Source of the DNA: Streptomyces sp. SM10
Lineage (GTDB): Bacteria > Actinomycetota > Actinomycetes > Streptomycetales > Streptomycetaceae
Direction: 5' to 3'
DNA: 49,890 nucleotides
NCBI RefSeq assembly: GCF_002910915.1
Contig: NZ_NEUF01000182.1
Span: forward strand, 1 to 49,890
The notes under the pieces were generated by a model. It was given only the letters and a program-made list of their open reading frames with translations. It did no database searches and was not told the DNA's origin. A program made the translations under genes and the position numbers. Shown in pieces: positions 29,715-38,383 of this stretch. The number at the start of each line of letters is the position of its first letter. Position 1 is the first letter of the stretch.

Positions 29715-32087
29715 TCAGTCCCTCAGCAGGTCCGGTACACCGTCCTCGTCCGGCATGTCGCGCTCTCCGGAGACGACCGTGAGCTGCTGCGTCGCACGGG
29801 TGAGAGCGACGTACAGCACCCGCAGCCCCGCCGGGGACTCGTCGGCGATCTCCGCGGGCGAGACGACCACCGTGGCGTCGTACTCGAGGCCCTTCGCCTC
29901 CAGGCTGCCCAGTGCCACGACCCGCTCGCCGAGCTCCTCCAGCCAGGCACGGGCCTCGGCGCGGCGGTTCATCGCGACGACCACCCCGACGGTGCCGTCC
30001 ACCCGGGCGAGCAGCCTGCGGGCCTCCTCGCGGACCGTGGCGGCGAGATCCCCGTCCCGCACCGTCTCGAAGCGCGGCTCGACGCCCGTCGAGCGGACCG
30101 CGGCCGGGGACTCCATCCCCGGCATGGCCAGCGCCAGCACCTTGGCCGCGAGCGCGGCGATCTCGGCCGGGTTGCGATAGTTCACGGTGAGGGTGAAGTG
30201 GCGCCGCGGCCGGTTGCCGAGCGCCTCGTCACGAGCGGCCGCCGCCTCGTCCGGGTCCGACCACGAGGACTGGGCCGCGTCGCCGACGATCGTCCACGTC
30301 GCGTGCCGGCCCCGGCGGCCCACCATCCGCCACTGCATCGGCGTCAGGTCCTGTGCCTCGTCGACGATGACGTGGGCGTACTCGGTGCGCTCCGCCGCCA
30401 GCCGCTCGGCCCGCTCGCGCTGCGTCTCCTCGCGCTGCGGCATCAGCTCCTCCAGCCCCGTGAGCTGGTCCAGCGGGTCGGCCTCCCGCTTCCGCTTCGG
30501 GCGGGCCGGAGTGCCCAGCAGCATCTGCAGCTCGTCCAGGAGCGCCACGTCGTGGACGGAGAGCGGCCCCTTGCCCTCCCCGTCCAGCCGTCTCAGGGAA
30601 CGGGCGAGGCGGCGCACCTCGCCCTGGTTGAGGATCCGGCGCGCCCACCTGCCCAGCCGCCGCTCGTCGGAGAGCGCGGCCAGCACCTGGCGAGGGGTGA
30701 GCTCCGGCCACCAGGCGTTCAGGAAGGTGAGGAACGGGGTCTCGGTGGACACGTCCTCGTCGAACGAGGAACGCAGCTCCGCGACCAGCTCGGGGTCGGT
30801 GTAGCGGCCTCGGCCCGATGACTTGTTCCACAGGGCGTCCAGGAGCAGTTTGCGGGCGCGCGGGCGCAGCATGTTGACCGGGGCCGTGCCGCCGAGGACG
30901 TTGTGCCGGATCCGCCGGAGCTCGTCCGCCTCGAGCTCGACGCGGGCGCCGAAGGCCACCACCCTCAGCCGGGTGGGGGTGCCGGCCTCCTCGGCCGGGG
31001 CGTCACCGAACTCCAACTGCCCCTCCTGGGGGGCCGGCCTGGGCGGGAGCTGGTCCAGCGCCCCGCGGGACGCCTTGCGCAGGACGTGGAGCATCCGCGA
31101 CGAGCCCTTGACGCGGGCGACGGCGGGCTCGTCGTACGTGGTCGCCCCCTCGACCCCGGCGGCCTCGTCGGAGAGCGAGCCGACCGCACGGATCGCGACC
31201 TGGCCCTCCTCGCCGAGCGAGGGCAGCACCCCTTCGGTGTACGCCACCAGGAGCGGGGTCGGAGAGACGACGAGAATGCCGCCCGCGTACCGCCGCCGGT
31301 CCTGGTAGAGCAGGTAGGCGGCACGGTGCAGGGCCACCGCCGTCTTGCCCGTGCCGGGGCCGCCCGAGACCTCGGTGACGGAGGCGGCGGGGGCACGGAT
31401 CACCAGGTCCTGCTCGGCCTGGATCGACGAGACGATGTCCCGCATCGTGTGGCTGCGGGCCTGGCCCAGTGCGGCCATCAGGGCCCCGTCACCGATGACG
31501 GGCAGCTTCTCGCCGCTCAGGAACGCGGTCAGCTCCGGGCGCATGAGGTCGTCCTCGACGCCGAGGACCCTGCGGCCCTTGGAGCGGATCACCCGGCGGC
31601 GCACGACCCTGCCCGGCTCCTTGGGCGTCGAGCGGTAGAACGGCGCGGCGGCCGGAGCGCGCCAGTCGATCACCAGCGGCGCGTAGTCGGAGTCGAGTAC
31701 TCCTATGCGGCCGATGTGGAGCGTCTCCGCGATCTCGGCGGCGCCGTCCTCCCCCACCGCGTCGTCGGCCGTCTCGACGGAGGTGAAGGCGCCGTCCGGG
31801 CCGCGTTCGCCGTCCTTGCCGCGCAGCAGGTCGATCCGTCCGAAGAGGAAGTCCTCGAACTCGCTGTTCAGCCGGTTGAGATGGACCCCGGCGCGGAACA
31901 CCTGGGCGTCCCGCTCGGCGAGCGCCCCGGGGGTGCCCACCTGGCCCCGCCTGCTGGCGTCCTGCATGAGAAATTCCGCCTCGTCGATCTTCTCTTCGAG
32001 ACGGTGGTAGACCCGGTCCAGATGTTCTTGTTCGACACCGATCTCCCGGTCCCGCAACGAATCGACAGCGGCATCCTGCGCGGCCAC
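29715..32087 (-). CDS. HelD-like UvrD-family ATPase (RNA polymerase recycling factor)
   Basis: 790 residues. It begins with an antiparallel coiled coil (HLDRVYHRLEEKIDEAEFLM) typical of HelD, the SF1 ATPase that binds RNA polymerase and removes DNA and sigma factors. Walker A is GGPGTGKTA (Lys248), Walker B VIVDEAQDLTPMQW, and further motifs are NYRNPAEIA and VLYVALTRATQQL. Some actinobacterial members (HelR) protect RNA polymerase from rifamycins; I found no rifamycin-associated element upstream, so that role is not indicated. GTG 32087 has GAAGGGGG 6 bases upstream. Confidence 0.9.
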   Translation of the reverse strand: MAAQDAAVDSLRDREIGVEQEHLDRVYHRLEEKIDEAEFLMQDASRRGQVGTPGALAERDAQVFRAGVHLNRLNSEFEDFLFGRIDLLRGKDGERGPDGAFTSVETADDAVGEDGAAEIAETLHIGRIGVLDSDYAPLVIDWRAPAAAPFYRSTPKEPGRVVRRRVIRSKGRRVLGVEDDLMRPELTAFLSGEKLPVIGDGALMAALGQARSHTMRDIVSSIQAEQDLVIRAPAASVTEVSGGPGTGKTAVALHRAAYLLYQDRRRYAGGILVVSPTPLLVAYTEGVLPSLGEEGQVAIRAVGSLSDEAAGVEGATTYDEPAVARVKGSSRMLHVLRKASRGALDQLPPRPAPQEGQLEFGDAPAEEAGTPTRLRVVAFGARVELEADELRRIRHNVLGGTAPVNMLRPRARKLLLDALWNKSSGRGRYTDPELVAELRSSFDEDVSTETPFLTFLNAWWPELTPRQVLAALSDERRLGRWARRILNQGEVRRLARSLRRLDGEGKGPLSVHDVALLDELQMLLGTPARPKRKREADPLDQLTGLEELMPQREETQRERAERLAAERTEYAHVIVDEAQDLTPMQWRMVGRRGRHATWTIVGDAAQSSWSDPDEAAAARDEALGNRPRRHFTLTVNYRNPAEIAALAAKVLALAMPGMESPAAVRSTGVEPRFETVRDGDLAATVREEARRLLARVDGTVGVVVAMNRRAEARAWLEELGERVVALGSLEAKGLEYDATVVVSPAEIADESPAGLRVLYVALTRATQQLTVVSGERDMPDEDGVPDLLRD

Positions 32088-32171
32088 CGGGGCCCCCTTC
32101 TGACGTGCATAGAGCAGCCGTCAACCGTACGCGAAAGGGGGCCCCGAGCGCACCTGCCGACGAGATCGCGT

Positions 32172-33056
32172 CTACGCGTCGATCTCCACCAGCCGCTCCC
32201 CGTCGAAGGTGCGGACCTCGAAGTGGTCGATGTCCCCGCGCGCCATCGCCGCGCCCCCGTGCACGTAGAGCGGACGCTCCGCGCTCGCGTGGGAGGAGCC
32301 CTCGATCCCGTACCCCCATTTCGGCACGGCCCAGGAGGTGACGACCTCCTCCTCACCCCGCTTGGACACGGCGATCAGGCTGCACTTCTGGGGTCCCTTG
32401 ACGTTCTTCAGCTCCAGGACCGCGTGCGTGCCCCAGGCCTTGGGTTCCATGCCGATCGTGGCGTCCACCCGGGTGACGGGGTCGGTCGCCCCCACCTTCT
32501 CCGGCATGTGGTGGAAGAAGGCGTCCTCGGCGGGGCTGGTGGGGTGCGGGTCGGCCGCGACGGCCCGCCCGCCCGGGTCGTCCCCGGCCGTGGCGGTGAC
32601 GACGGCCACCGGGCCGCCGATGACCAGGACCGCCGCCGCGGCGATCAGGAACCGGGTGCGCCTCCGTCGCTGCGACCGCTTCCGAGCGACCTCGTCGACC
32701 AGGCCGTCCAGCATCCGGGGCGCGGGCCGCTCCGGGACGTGGGGGACGGGGCGCGCGCCCGGGACGGCGGCGGGTGACTCCGAGAGCATGGCCAGCATCG
32801 GCTCCATCCCGGCGAACTCGTCGAGGTGGGCGGCGCACAGCGCGCATCCGGCCAGATGCGCCTCGAAGGCGCTCGCCTCCGCGTCGTCGAGGACGCCCAG
32901 CACATAGGCGCCGGCGGCGTCGTGCCCCGGGCCCTCCGGGGGAAGGCCGAGGAGTCCGTCGGGCATGCCCGGCGGCCGGGAGGGGCCGGAAGGGCCCACG
33001 AAGCCGCGGGGACCGGCCGGCCGGTCCCCGAACGGCTGCCATTCGCCGTCGCTCAT
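32172..33056 (-). CDS. rsuA: Membrane anti-sigma factor with zinc-binding domain, partner of SigU
   Basis: 294 residues. The cytoplasmic N-terminus has the zinc anti-sigma motif H-x3-C-x2-C in FEAHLAGCALC (about residues 65-75). A basic stretch (RKRSQRRRR) precedes one TM helix (FLIAAAAVLVIGGPVAVVTATA), followed by an extracytoplasmic domain of about 130 residues (GMEPKAWGTHAVLELKNVKG). Its ATG overlaps the sigU stop (ATGA, 33053-33056), so the two are made together. It should hold SigU inactive until an envelope signal. The name follows the S. coelicolor locus as I recall it. Confidence 0.88.
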   Translation of the reverse strand: MSDGEWQPFGDRPAGPRGFVGPSGPSRPPGMPDGLLGLPPEGPGHDAAGAYVLGVLDDAEASAFEAHLAGCALCAAHLDEFAGMEPMLAMLSESPAAVPGARPVPHVPERPAPRMLDGLVDEVARKRSQRRRRTRFLIAAAAVLVIGGPVAVVTATAGDDPGGRAVAADPHPTSPAEDAFFHHMPEKVGATDPVTRVDATIGMEPKAWGTHAVLELKNVKGPQKCSLIAVSKRGEEEVVTSWAVPKWGYGIEGSSHASAERPLYVHGGAAMARGDIDHFEVRTFDGERLVEIDA

Positions 33057-33640
33057 GCCGTGATCCCCCTCTCCTCGAGTGCGAGCTTCATGGAACGCAG
33101 TGCGTAGAACACCCGGGACCGCACGGTCCCGCTGGGGATGCCGAGCACCTCCGCGGCCTCATTGACCGTACGGCCCCTGAAGTAGGTCTCGACCAATGCT
33201 TCCCGGTGGGCCGGGGTCAAATCGTCGAGAGCGTCCGAGAGGGTCATCAGCCACAGCGCCTTGTCGATCTCGTCCTCCGCGGGGATGACCTCCAGCGGCG
33301 ACGGATCCACCTCGCGTGGCCGGGCCTGCCGGCTGCGGTGACCGTCGATGACGATGCGCCGGGCGACCGTCACCAGCCAGGGTCGGACGGAGCCGGTGGC
33401 CCGGTTGAGCGAACCGGCGTTCTTCCAGGCACGGATGAGCGTCTCCTGCACCACGTCCTCGGCCCGCTGGCGGTCACCCGCGACGAGCCGCAGGACGTAC
33501 GCGAGCAGAGGGCCGGCGTGTTCACGGTAGAGCGCCCGCATCAGCTCCTCGTCGGGAATGTCCGAAGGAGGGCGGGGCGGGGCACCGCGATGTCGAGCCC
33601 TGTGCGGACGGTCATCGGCCACGGCCGCATCCTTGCGCAC
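33053..33640 (-). CDS. sigU: ECF sigma factor SigU
   Basis: 195 residues, group-4 (ECF) sigma factor. Region 2 is MRALYREHAGPLLAYVLRLV with EDVVQETLIRAW; region 4 is ALDDLTPAHREALVETYF with EAAEVLGIPSGTVRSRVFYA. There is no region 1.1 or 3. GTG 33640 has GGGAGG 6 bases upstream. It is cotranscribed and overlapping with its anti-sigma gene. In S. coelicolor SigU is linked to envelope functions and secreted proteins. Confidence 0.9.
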   Translation of the reverse strand: MRKDAAVADDRPHRARHRGAPPRPPSDIPDEELMRALYREHAGPLLAYVLRLVAGDRQRAEDVVQETLIRAWKNAGSLNRATGSVRPWLVTVARRIVIDGHRSRQARPREVDPSPLEVIPAEDEIDKALWLMTLSDALDDLTPAHREALVETYFRGRTVNEAAEVLGIPSGTVRSRVFYALRSMKLALEERGITA

Positions 33641-33795
33641 CCGAACCTCCCGGTCGAGACCCTGTCGAGCTCTGTGGCCATCGGTACGGAAGCGGAAGCC
33701 GGTTCATTCAGGGATCGGGCAACTTTCTTTCGCGGCTGTGGATTTGGGATCGTTCGTGACGTTCGCGACCTCACCCGCGTCCCGGTGTCACGACG

Positions 33796-34386
33796 TCACT
33801 GCACGGCCTTCACGCGGCGACGATGGCGGGCCACCCGTTCCCGGTTGCCGCAGACCTCGCTGGAGCACCAGCGGCGGCGCCGTCCCCGCGACGTGTCCAG
33901 GTAGAGCCGCCGGCACGCGTCCCCCTCACACCGGCGCAGCCCTTCCCGCGCCTCGGGGTCCGTCAGCAGGTCCACGGCGTCCCGGGCCACCGCGGCGAGC
34001 AGCTCCCCGCAGGCCGGGGCGGCACTCAGCGCCCGTACGAGCAGACCGTCCTTTCCGCGTACGGCGCGCAGCCCCGGCGGGGCGCACGCTGCCCGCGCGT
34101 TGACCCGTTCCAGGGCGTATTCGGCCCTGCCGCCTCCCAGTTGAGCCGCCATCAGCCGATCGACGTCCGTGCGCAGCCGCCGGAAGCGCACCACCCAGGT
34201 CCCGTCGACGGCCGCCAGGGACGTGCCGTGCGGGACCAGCCGCGAGGTGATCAGCCACTCGGCCAGCCGCTCCGGGGAGCCGAGCCGCTCGCAGGCACCG
34301 GACTCCCCCGCCCCGGTCGCGACCAGGTCCAGGCAGACCCGTCCCGAGTCGAACCGCCGACCGTCCGTGCCCGTGCCCGCTGCCAT
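33796..34386 (-). CDS. ABATE/CGNR zinc-finger protein
   Basis: 196 residues. The N-terminal ABATE-like domain (FDSGRVCLDLVATG, ERLAEWLITSRLV) leads to a C-terminal CGNR zinc finger with ligands in RRCEGDACRRLYLD and RRRRWCSSEVCGNRERVARH. These proteins are presumed transcription regulators, targets unknown. ATG 34386. The gene is divergent from the GNAT gene at 34500. Confidence 0.88.
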   Translation of the reverse strand: MAAGTGTDGRRFDSGRVCLDLVATGAGESGACERLGSPERLAEWLITSRLVPHGTSLAAVDGTWVVRFRRLRTDVDRLMAAQLGGGRAEYALERVNARAACAPPGLRAVRGKDGLLVRALSAAPACGELLAAVARDAVDLLTDPEAREGLRRCEGDACRRLYLDTSRGRRRRWCSSEVCGNRERVARHRRRVKAVQ

Positions 34387-34499
34387 GAGCCTGCCACCGC
34401 CTCGGGGTCACCTGCGCGGGAGAGTCACCCCAGAGTGCCCCCGGCCGCCCCGTCCCGGAACCCCTCCTGCCGCCCGGGAATCCGCCGTACGGTGGCCTC

Positions 34500-35106
34500 A
34501 TGGACGACGCAGCGGTGACGCTGACGGCAGGGCCGCTGCTGCTGCGCCCGTGGCGCACGGACGACATCCCGGCACTTCTCGCTGCGTACGACGACCCGGC
34601 GATGCGGCAGTGGGTGCGCGTCCCGGTGTCCGATGTCGCGGACGCGGAACGGTGGATGGCGGTCCAGCGGGACGGCTGGGCCCGCGGCAACCGCTTCAGC
34701 TTCGCCGTGACCGACACGACTCGGGGTGGCGAACTCGTCGGCAACCTCGCCCTGAAACGCCCCGTACCGGGCGCGGAGAGCGCCGAGGCGGGCTACTGGA
34801 CAGCGGCGGCGGCGCGCGGCCGGGGCGTGGCCTCACGGGCGCTCGGGGCGCTCACCGACTGGGCGTTCGGCACGTTCGCCACCGAGGGCCTGCGGCGGCT
34901 GGAACTGCTTTCACCAGGTGGACAACGAGGCATCCTGCCGGGTCGCGGAGAAGGCCGGCTACCCGCTTGCCGAGGTCGTCCCCGCGCTTCCCCCGCAGTA
35001 CCCGCTCGACGGCCACCGGCACTCCCGTGAGGCACCGGTCAGCCCTGCGGCGGACCGTCGTGCAGGATGCGCTGGAACATCCGGTGGTCCTGCCAGGCGC
35101 CGTTGA
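34500..35106 (+). pseudogene. GNAT acetyltransferase with a frameshift
   Basis: The frame from ATG 34500 reads as a RimJ/RimL-type N-acetyltransferase (LLLRPWRTDDIPALLAAYDD; FSFAVTDTTRGGELVGNLAL; SAEAGYWTAAAARGRGVAS; GLRRLELL) to about codon 137, then turns into Pro/Arg-rich nonsense ending at 35030. One frame over, the expected continuation appears: HQVDNEASCRVAEKAGYPLA. One extra T in the TTT at 34909-34911 explains the switch. Restored, the protein would run to 35106 and overlap the convergent neighbour. It could be a sequencing error, but as given the C-terminal acetyl-CoA-binding part is lost. Confidence 0.8.
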
Positions 35107-35602
35107 TGTGGAGGTAGCGCGGCGCCGTGCCGTACAGCTCGAACCCGCACTTGGCCAGGACCCGTTGCGAGGCGATGTTGTCCAGGACCGTCCCGGCGGC
35201 GATCCTGTGCAGTCCGAGCGCGTCCCGTGCCAGTTCGCAGACCCGGGCGACGGCCGCCGTGGCCAGGCCCCGGCCCGCCCGGTCGACGTCGATCCAGTAG
35301 CCGAGCCGGGCGTTGCGGAAGGGCCCGCGCTCGATGGAGGCGAGGGTCATGGCCCCCACGACCCGTTCCTCGTCGTCGACCAGCGCCCAGGGCATCGCAC
35401 GCCCCGTGTCCCGGTCGGCCAGCAGCCCGGTGATCCGCTGGACCTGGCCCTCGGGGGTGTAGAAGGTCTCGGGGCGCACGGGCTCCCAGCGGCGCATGTA
35501 CGCGCGGCTGCGGGTCATCGTCACGGCGAAGGACTCGGCGTCGTCGAGGGTCACGGGCCTCAGCCGGACCCCGTCGGCCAGGGGATGGATGTCATTGGTC
35601 AT
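35039..35602 (-). CDS. GNAT N-acetyltransferase (RimJ/RimL type)
   Basis: 187 residues: VRLRPVTLDDAESFAVTM, the beta-sheet GAMTLASIERGPFRNARLGY, the acetyl-CoA-binding RAGRGLATAAVARVCELA, and HRIAAGTVLDNIASQRVLAK. It is probably an acetyltransferase for a protein N-terminus or small amine. ATG 35602 with a weak GGTGCGGGG upstream. Downstream of the hemD-like gene by 20 bp, so likely cotranscribed. Confidence 0.88.
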   Translation of the reverse strand: MTNDIHPLADGVRLRPVTLDDAESFAVTMTRSRAYMRRWEPVRPETFYTPEGQVQRITGLLADRDTGRAMPWALVDDEERVVGAMTLASIERGPFRNARLGYWIDVDRAGRGLATAAVARVCELARDALGLHRIAAGTVLDNIASQRVLAKCGFELYGTAPRYLHINGAWQDHRMFQRILHDGPPQG

Positions 35603-35622
35603 CCCCGCACCGTAGCGCCGCC

Positions 35623-36768
35623 TCAGGAACCGTCGTACTTCGTGTCCGCCGAGGGGTCCAGCGCCAGCCGGTAGCCGCGCTTCACGACCGTCTGGATCAG
35701 CCGCGCCATCCCGAGTGCGGTGCGCAGCCGGGCCATCGCCGTCTCCACGGCGTGCTCGTCGGTGCCGCTGCCGGGCAGAGCGCGCAGCAGGTCGGCACGG
35801 GAGACCACCCAGCCCGGCCTGCGGGCCAGCGTGTGCAGCAGGGCCATGCCGGCCGGGGGCACCGGGCGCAGGGCGCCGTCGACCAGCACGGCGTGGCCGC
35901 GGATCTCGACGGTGTGGCCGGCGACGGGCAGCGTACGGGCGCGGGCGGGGAGCTGGGCGCAGAGCACCTGGACGAGCGGGCCGAGCCGGAAGCGTTCCGG
36001 CTGGACGGTGTCGATGCCCTTGGCCTGCAGGGGCAGGGCGGTGACGGGTCCGACGCAGGCGCTCAGGACGTCGTGGCTCAGGGCGTCCAGCACCTCGGGG
36101 AGGATCCCGCGGGCCTCCGCCCGGTTCAGGTAGGAGGCGACGGCGGGAGCGCTGGTGAAGGTGAGGGCGTCCAGCCCGCGGGCCACCGTGACGTCGAGCA
36201 TGCGGTCCAGCGGGGCGATGTCCTCCGGGGGCATCCACCGGTAGACGGGTACGCCGACGACTTCGGCACCGGCCGCCCGGAGCGACTCGACGAAGCCGGG
36301 GAGCGGTTCGCCGTGCAGCTGGAGGGCGATCCGGCGGCCCGACACGCCCTCCTCCAGCAGGCGGTCCAGGACCTCGGCCATCGACTCGGACCCCGGCGAC
36401 CACTCCTCGGTGAGCCCGGCCGCCCGGATGGCGCCCTTGACCTTGGGTCCGCGGGCGAGCAGCTCCGTGCCGCGCAGCAGGTCGAGGAGTGCGTCGCCGA
36501 TGCCCCAGCCGTCGGCGGCCTCCACCCAGCCCCTGAAGCCGATGGCGGTCGTCGCGATCACGACGTCGGGGTCGTTGTCGATCAGCGCCTTGGTGGCGGC
36601 CAGGAGTTCGCTGTCGTCCGCGAGCGGCACGATCCGCAGGGCGGGCGCGTGCAGGACCACGGCGCCCCTGCGCGTGAGGAGGGTCCCGAGCTCCTCCGCG
36701 CGACGGGCTGCGGTCACCCCGACCGTGAAGCCCGCCAGGGGCCCGTGCTGTGCGTCGTCGTCGTGCAT
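35623..36768 (-). CDS. Uroporphyrinogen-III synthase-like domain fused to OmpR-type DNA-binding domain
   Basis: 381 residues. Residues about 10-260 form a HemD-like bilobed domain (LAGFTVGVTAARRAEELGTLL; PDVVIATTAIGFRGWVEAAD; GLDALTFTSAPAVASYLNRA; ACVGPVTA). Residues about 280-375 form a winged helix as in OmpR regulators (VEIRGHAVLVDGALRPVPPA; RADLLRALPG; VETAMARLRTALG; IQTVVKRGYRLAL). Such fusions in actinobacteria sit with nitrate/nitrite genes and probably act as regulators rather than heme enzymes. Here it lies downstream of narK on the same strand. No receiver domain is present. Confidence 0.9.
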   Translation of the reverse strand: MHDDDAQHGPLAGFTVGVTAARRAEELGTLLTRRGAVVLHAPALRIVPLADDSELLAATKALIDNDPDVVIATTAIGFRGWVEAADGWGIGDALLDLLRGTELLARGPKVKGAIRAAGLTEEWSPGSESMAEVLDRLLEEGVSGRRIALQLHGEPLPGFVESLRAAGAEVVGVPVYRWMPPEDIAPLDRMLDVTVARGLDALTFTSAPAVASYLNRAEARGILPEVLDALSHDVLSACVGPVTALPLQAKGIDTVQPERFRLGPLVQVLCAQLPARARTLPVAGHTVEIRGHAVLVDGALRPVPPAGMALLHTLARRPGWVVSRADLLRALPGSGTDEHAVETAMARLRTALGMARLIQTVVKRGYRLALDPSADTKYDGS

Positions 36769-36815
36769 GGCGTGATACCCGGCTCTCGTCCCGCTGGTGC
36801 TCGATGATGCGGAGG

Positions 36816-36849
36816 ACCGAGACTGTCAATCCTGCGTGACAGTCTCGGT
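36816..36849. repeat. Perfect inverted repeat between narK and the hemD-like regulator gene
   Basis: ACCGAGACTGTCA (36816-36828) and TGACAGTCTCGGT (36837-36849), perfect 13-bp arms with an 8-base loop. It lies 50-84 bases beyond the narK stop and 48-81 bases before the downstream start. It may terminate narK or serve as an operator; no T-run is present. Confidence 0.7.
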
Positions 36850-36898
36850 TCTCCCGTATTTCCCGCCCGTTACGTCCTGCGACGCGCTGCGGCCGTCC

Positions 36899-38230
36899 TC
36901 ACACCTCTGCGTAGCTGAGCTGGGGCTTCGCGGCGACCGCCTCGGTACGGCGAAGGTATACCGCCCAGGTCAGGGTGAAGCAGACGGCGTAGAAGCCGAG
37001 GAAGCACCAGAAGGCGGCCGTCCCGGCACCGGAGGTCGCGAAGGACTGGCGGAACGCCAGGTTGATCGCGAGGCCGCCCAGTGCCCCGATCGCCCCGATG
37101 AGCCCCATGGACGCACCCGAGATCCGGCGCCCGTAGGCCGCGGCCTCCTCGCCCCGCAGGCCCTTGGCGATCCCCTGGGCGTGGAAGATGCCCGGGATCA
37201 TCTTGAACGTGGAGCCGTTGCCCAGTCCGGTCAGCACGAACAGGGCGATGAAACCGACGAGGAACACCGGCAGCGACTCGATGCCGGAGGCGTAGACGAC
37301 GACACCGGTCGCCGCGGCCATGCCCGCGAAGTTCCACAGGGTGATCCGCGCACCGCCGTACCGGTCGGCGAGCCAGCCGCCCGCCGGCCGGATCAGCGAG
37401 CCGAGCAGGGGGCCGATGAAGGTGAGCGAGGCGGCCTGCAGGGGGGTCCGGCCGAACTGGGTCTGCAGGACGAGCCCGAAGGCGAAGCTGTAGCCGATGA
37501 ACGAGCCGAAGGTGCCGATGTAGAGCACGGACATGATCCAGGTGTGCGGCTCGCGCACGGCCTGGAGCGCCGCACCGGTGTCGTTCTGGACGGGCCGGAG
37601 GTTGTCCATCCGGAGCACGGCGCCGAGCGCCGCCAGGAGGATCAGGGGGACGTACGCCCCGATCAGGATCCTCGGGTGCGCGGCACCGGCCGTACCGATG
37701 ACCAGGAGGCCGACGAGCTGGACGACCGGGACGCCGACGTTGCCGCCGCCGGCGTTGAGCCCGAGTGCCCAGCCCTTCCTGTGCAGCGGGAAGAAGGCGT
37801 TGATGTTCGTCATCGACGAGGCGAAGTTGCCGCCGCCGATACCGGTGAGCGCGGCGACGACGAGGAAGGTGGTGTACGAGGTGCCGGGCTCCATCACCCA
37901 GAAGGCGGCGACGGTCGGCACCAGGAGCGACAGGGCGCTGAAGATCGTCCAGTTGCGTCCGCCGAACAGCGCGACCGCGAAGGTGTACGGCACCCTGGCG
38001 ATGGCGCCGACCAGGGTGGCCGTGGAGATCAGGAAGAACTTCCCGGCGGGGTCGACCCCGTACTCCGGTCCCATGAACAGGACCATGACGGACCACAGGG
38101 ACCAGATCGAGAACCCGATGTGCTCCGAGAGCACGGAGAACCACAGGTTCCTGCGGGCGACCTTCTCGCCCGTCTCGCGCCAGAAGGTCTCGTCCTCCGG
38201 CTCCCACTGCTCGATCCAACGACCGGCCAT
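36899..38230 (-). CDS. narK: Nitrate/nitrite transporter, NarK family
   Basis: 443 residues, MFS nitrate/nitrite porter. Twelve TM helices with the NNP signature in TM5 (GIGGGNFASSMTNINAFFP) and its counterpart (GLGNGSTFKMIPGIF) in TM11, and the conserved Arg after TM2 (GAIARVPYTFAVALFGGRNW). It would import nitrate or export nitrite. ATG 38230 is chosen over GTG 38233 because GGAGG lies 6 bases upstream. Followed by the HemD/OmpR fusion, a likely regulator. Confidence 0.94.
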   Translation of the reverse strand: MAGRWIEQWEPEDETFWRETGEKVARRNLWFSVLSEHIGFSIWSLWSVMVLFMGPEYGVDPAGKFFLISTATLVGAIARVPYTFAVALFGGRNWTIFSALSLLVPTVAAFWVMEPGTSYTTFLVVAALTGIGGGNFASSMTNINAFFPLHRKGWALGLNAGGGNVGVPVVQLVGLLVIGTAGAAHPRILIGAYVPLILLAALGAVLRMDNLRPVQNDTGAALQAVREPHTWIMSVLYIGTFGSFIGYSFAFGLVLQTQFGRTPLQAASLTFIGPLLGSLIRPAGGWLADRYGGARITLWNFAGMAAATGVVVYASGIESLPVFLVGFIALFVLTGLGNGSTFKMIPGIFHAQGIAKGLRGEEAAAYGRRISGASMGLIGAIGALGGLAINLAFRQSFATSGAGTAAFWCFLGFYAVCFTLTWAVYLRRTEAVAAKPQLSYAEV

Positions 38231-38333
38231 CACGCGCCTCCACAGGGGTCGGGGTGTTGTCCTGCCGACGCTAGGGAGTCCGCGTTTCGGTGCGGTGCCG
38301 TGAGGTGACCGGTGCGCAACCTTGCTCTCACTC

Positions 38334-38379
38334 GGGCGCGGGGGGTGCGGTGAGCCTGGCCCGCCGCACCCCCGCGCCC
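38334..38379 (-). terminator. Terminator of the matA-matB-acyltransferase operon
   Basis: GGGCGCGGGGGGTGCGG (38334-38350) pairs, with a small bulge, with CCGCACCCCCGCGCCC (38364-38379) just beyond the acyltransferase stop. Confidence 0.75.
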
Positions 38380-38383
38380 GCCC

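Noticed and set aside
31990..32172. Possible rifamycin-associated element upstream of the HelD-like gene
   Set aside because: I found no sequence resembling the known element in the leader, so an antibiotic-inducible HelR role is not supported.
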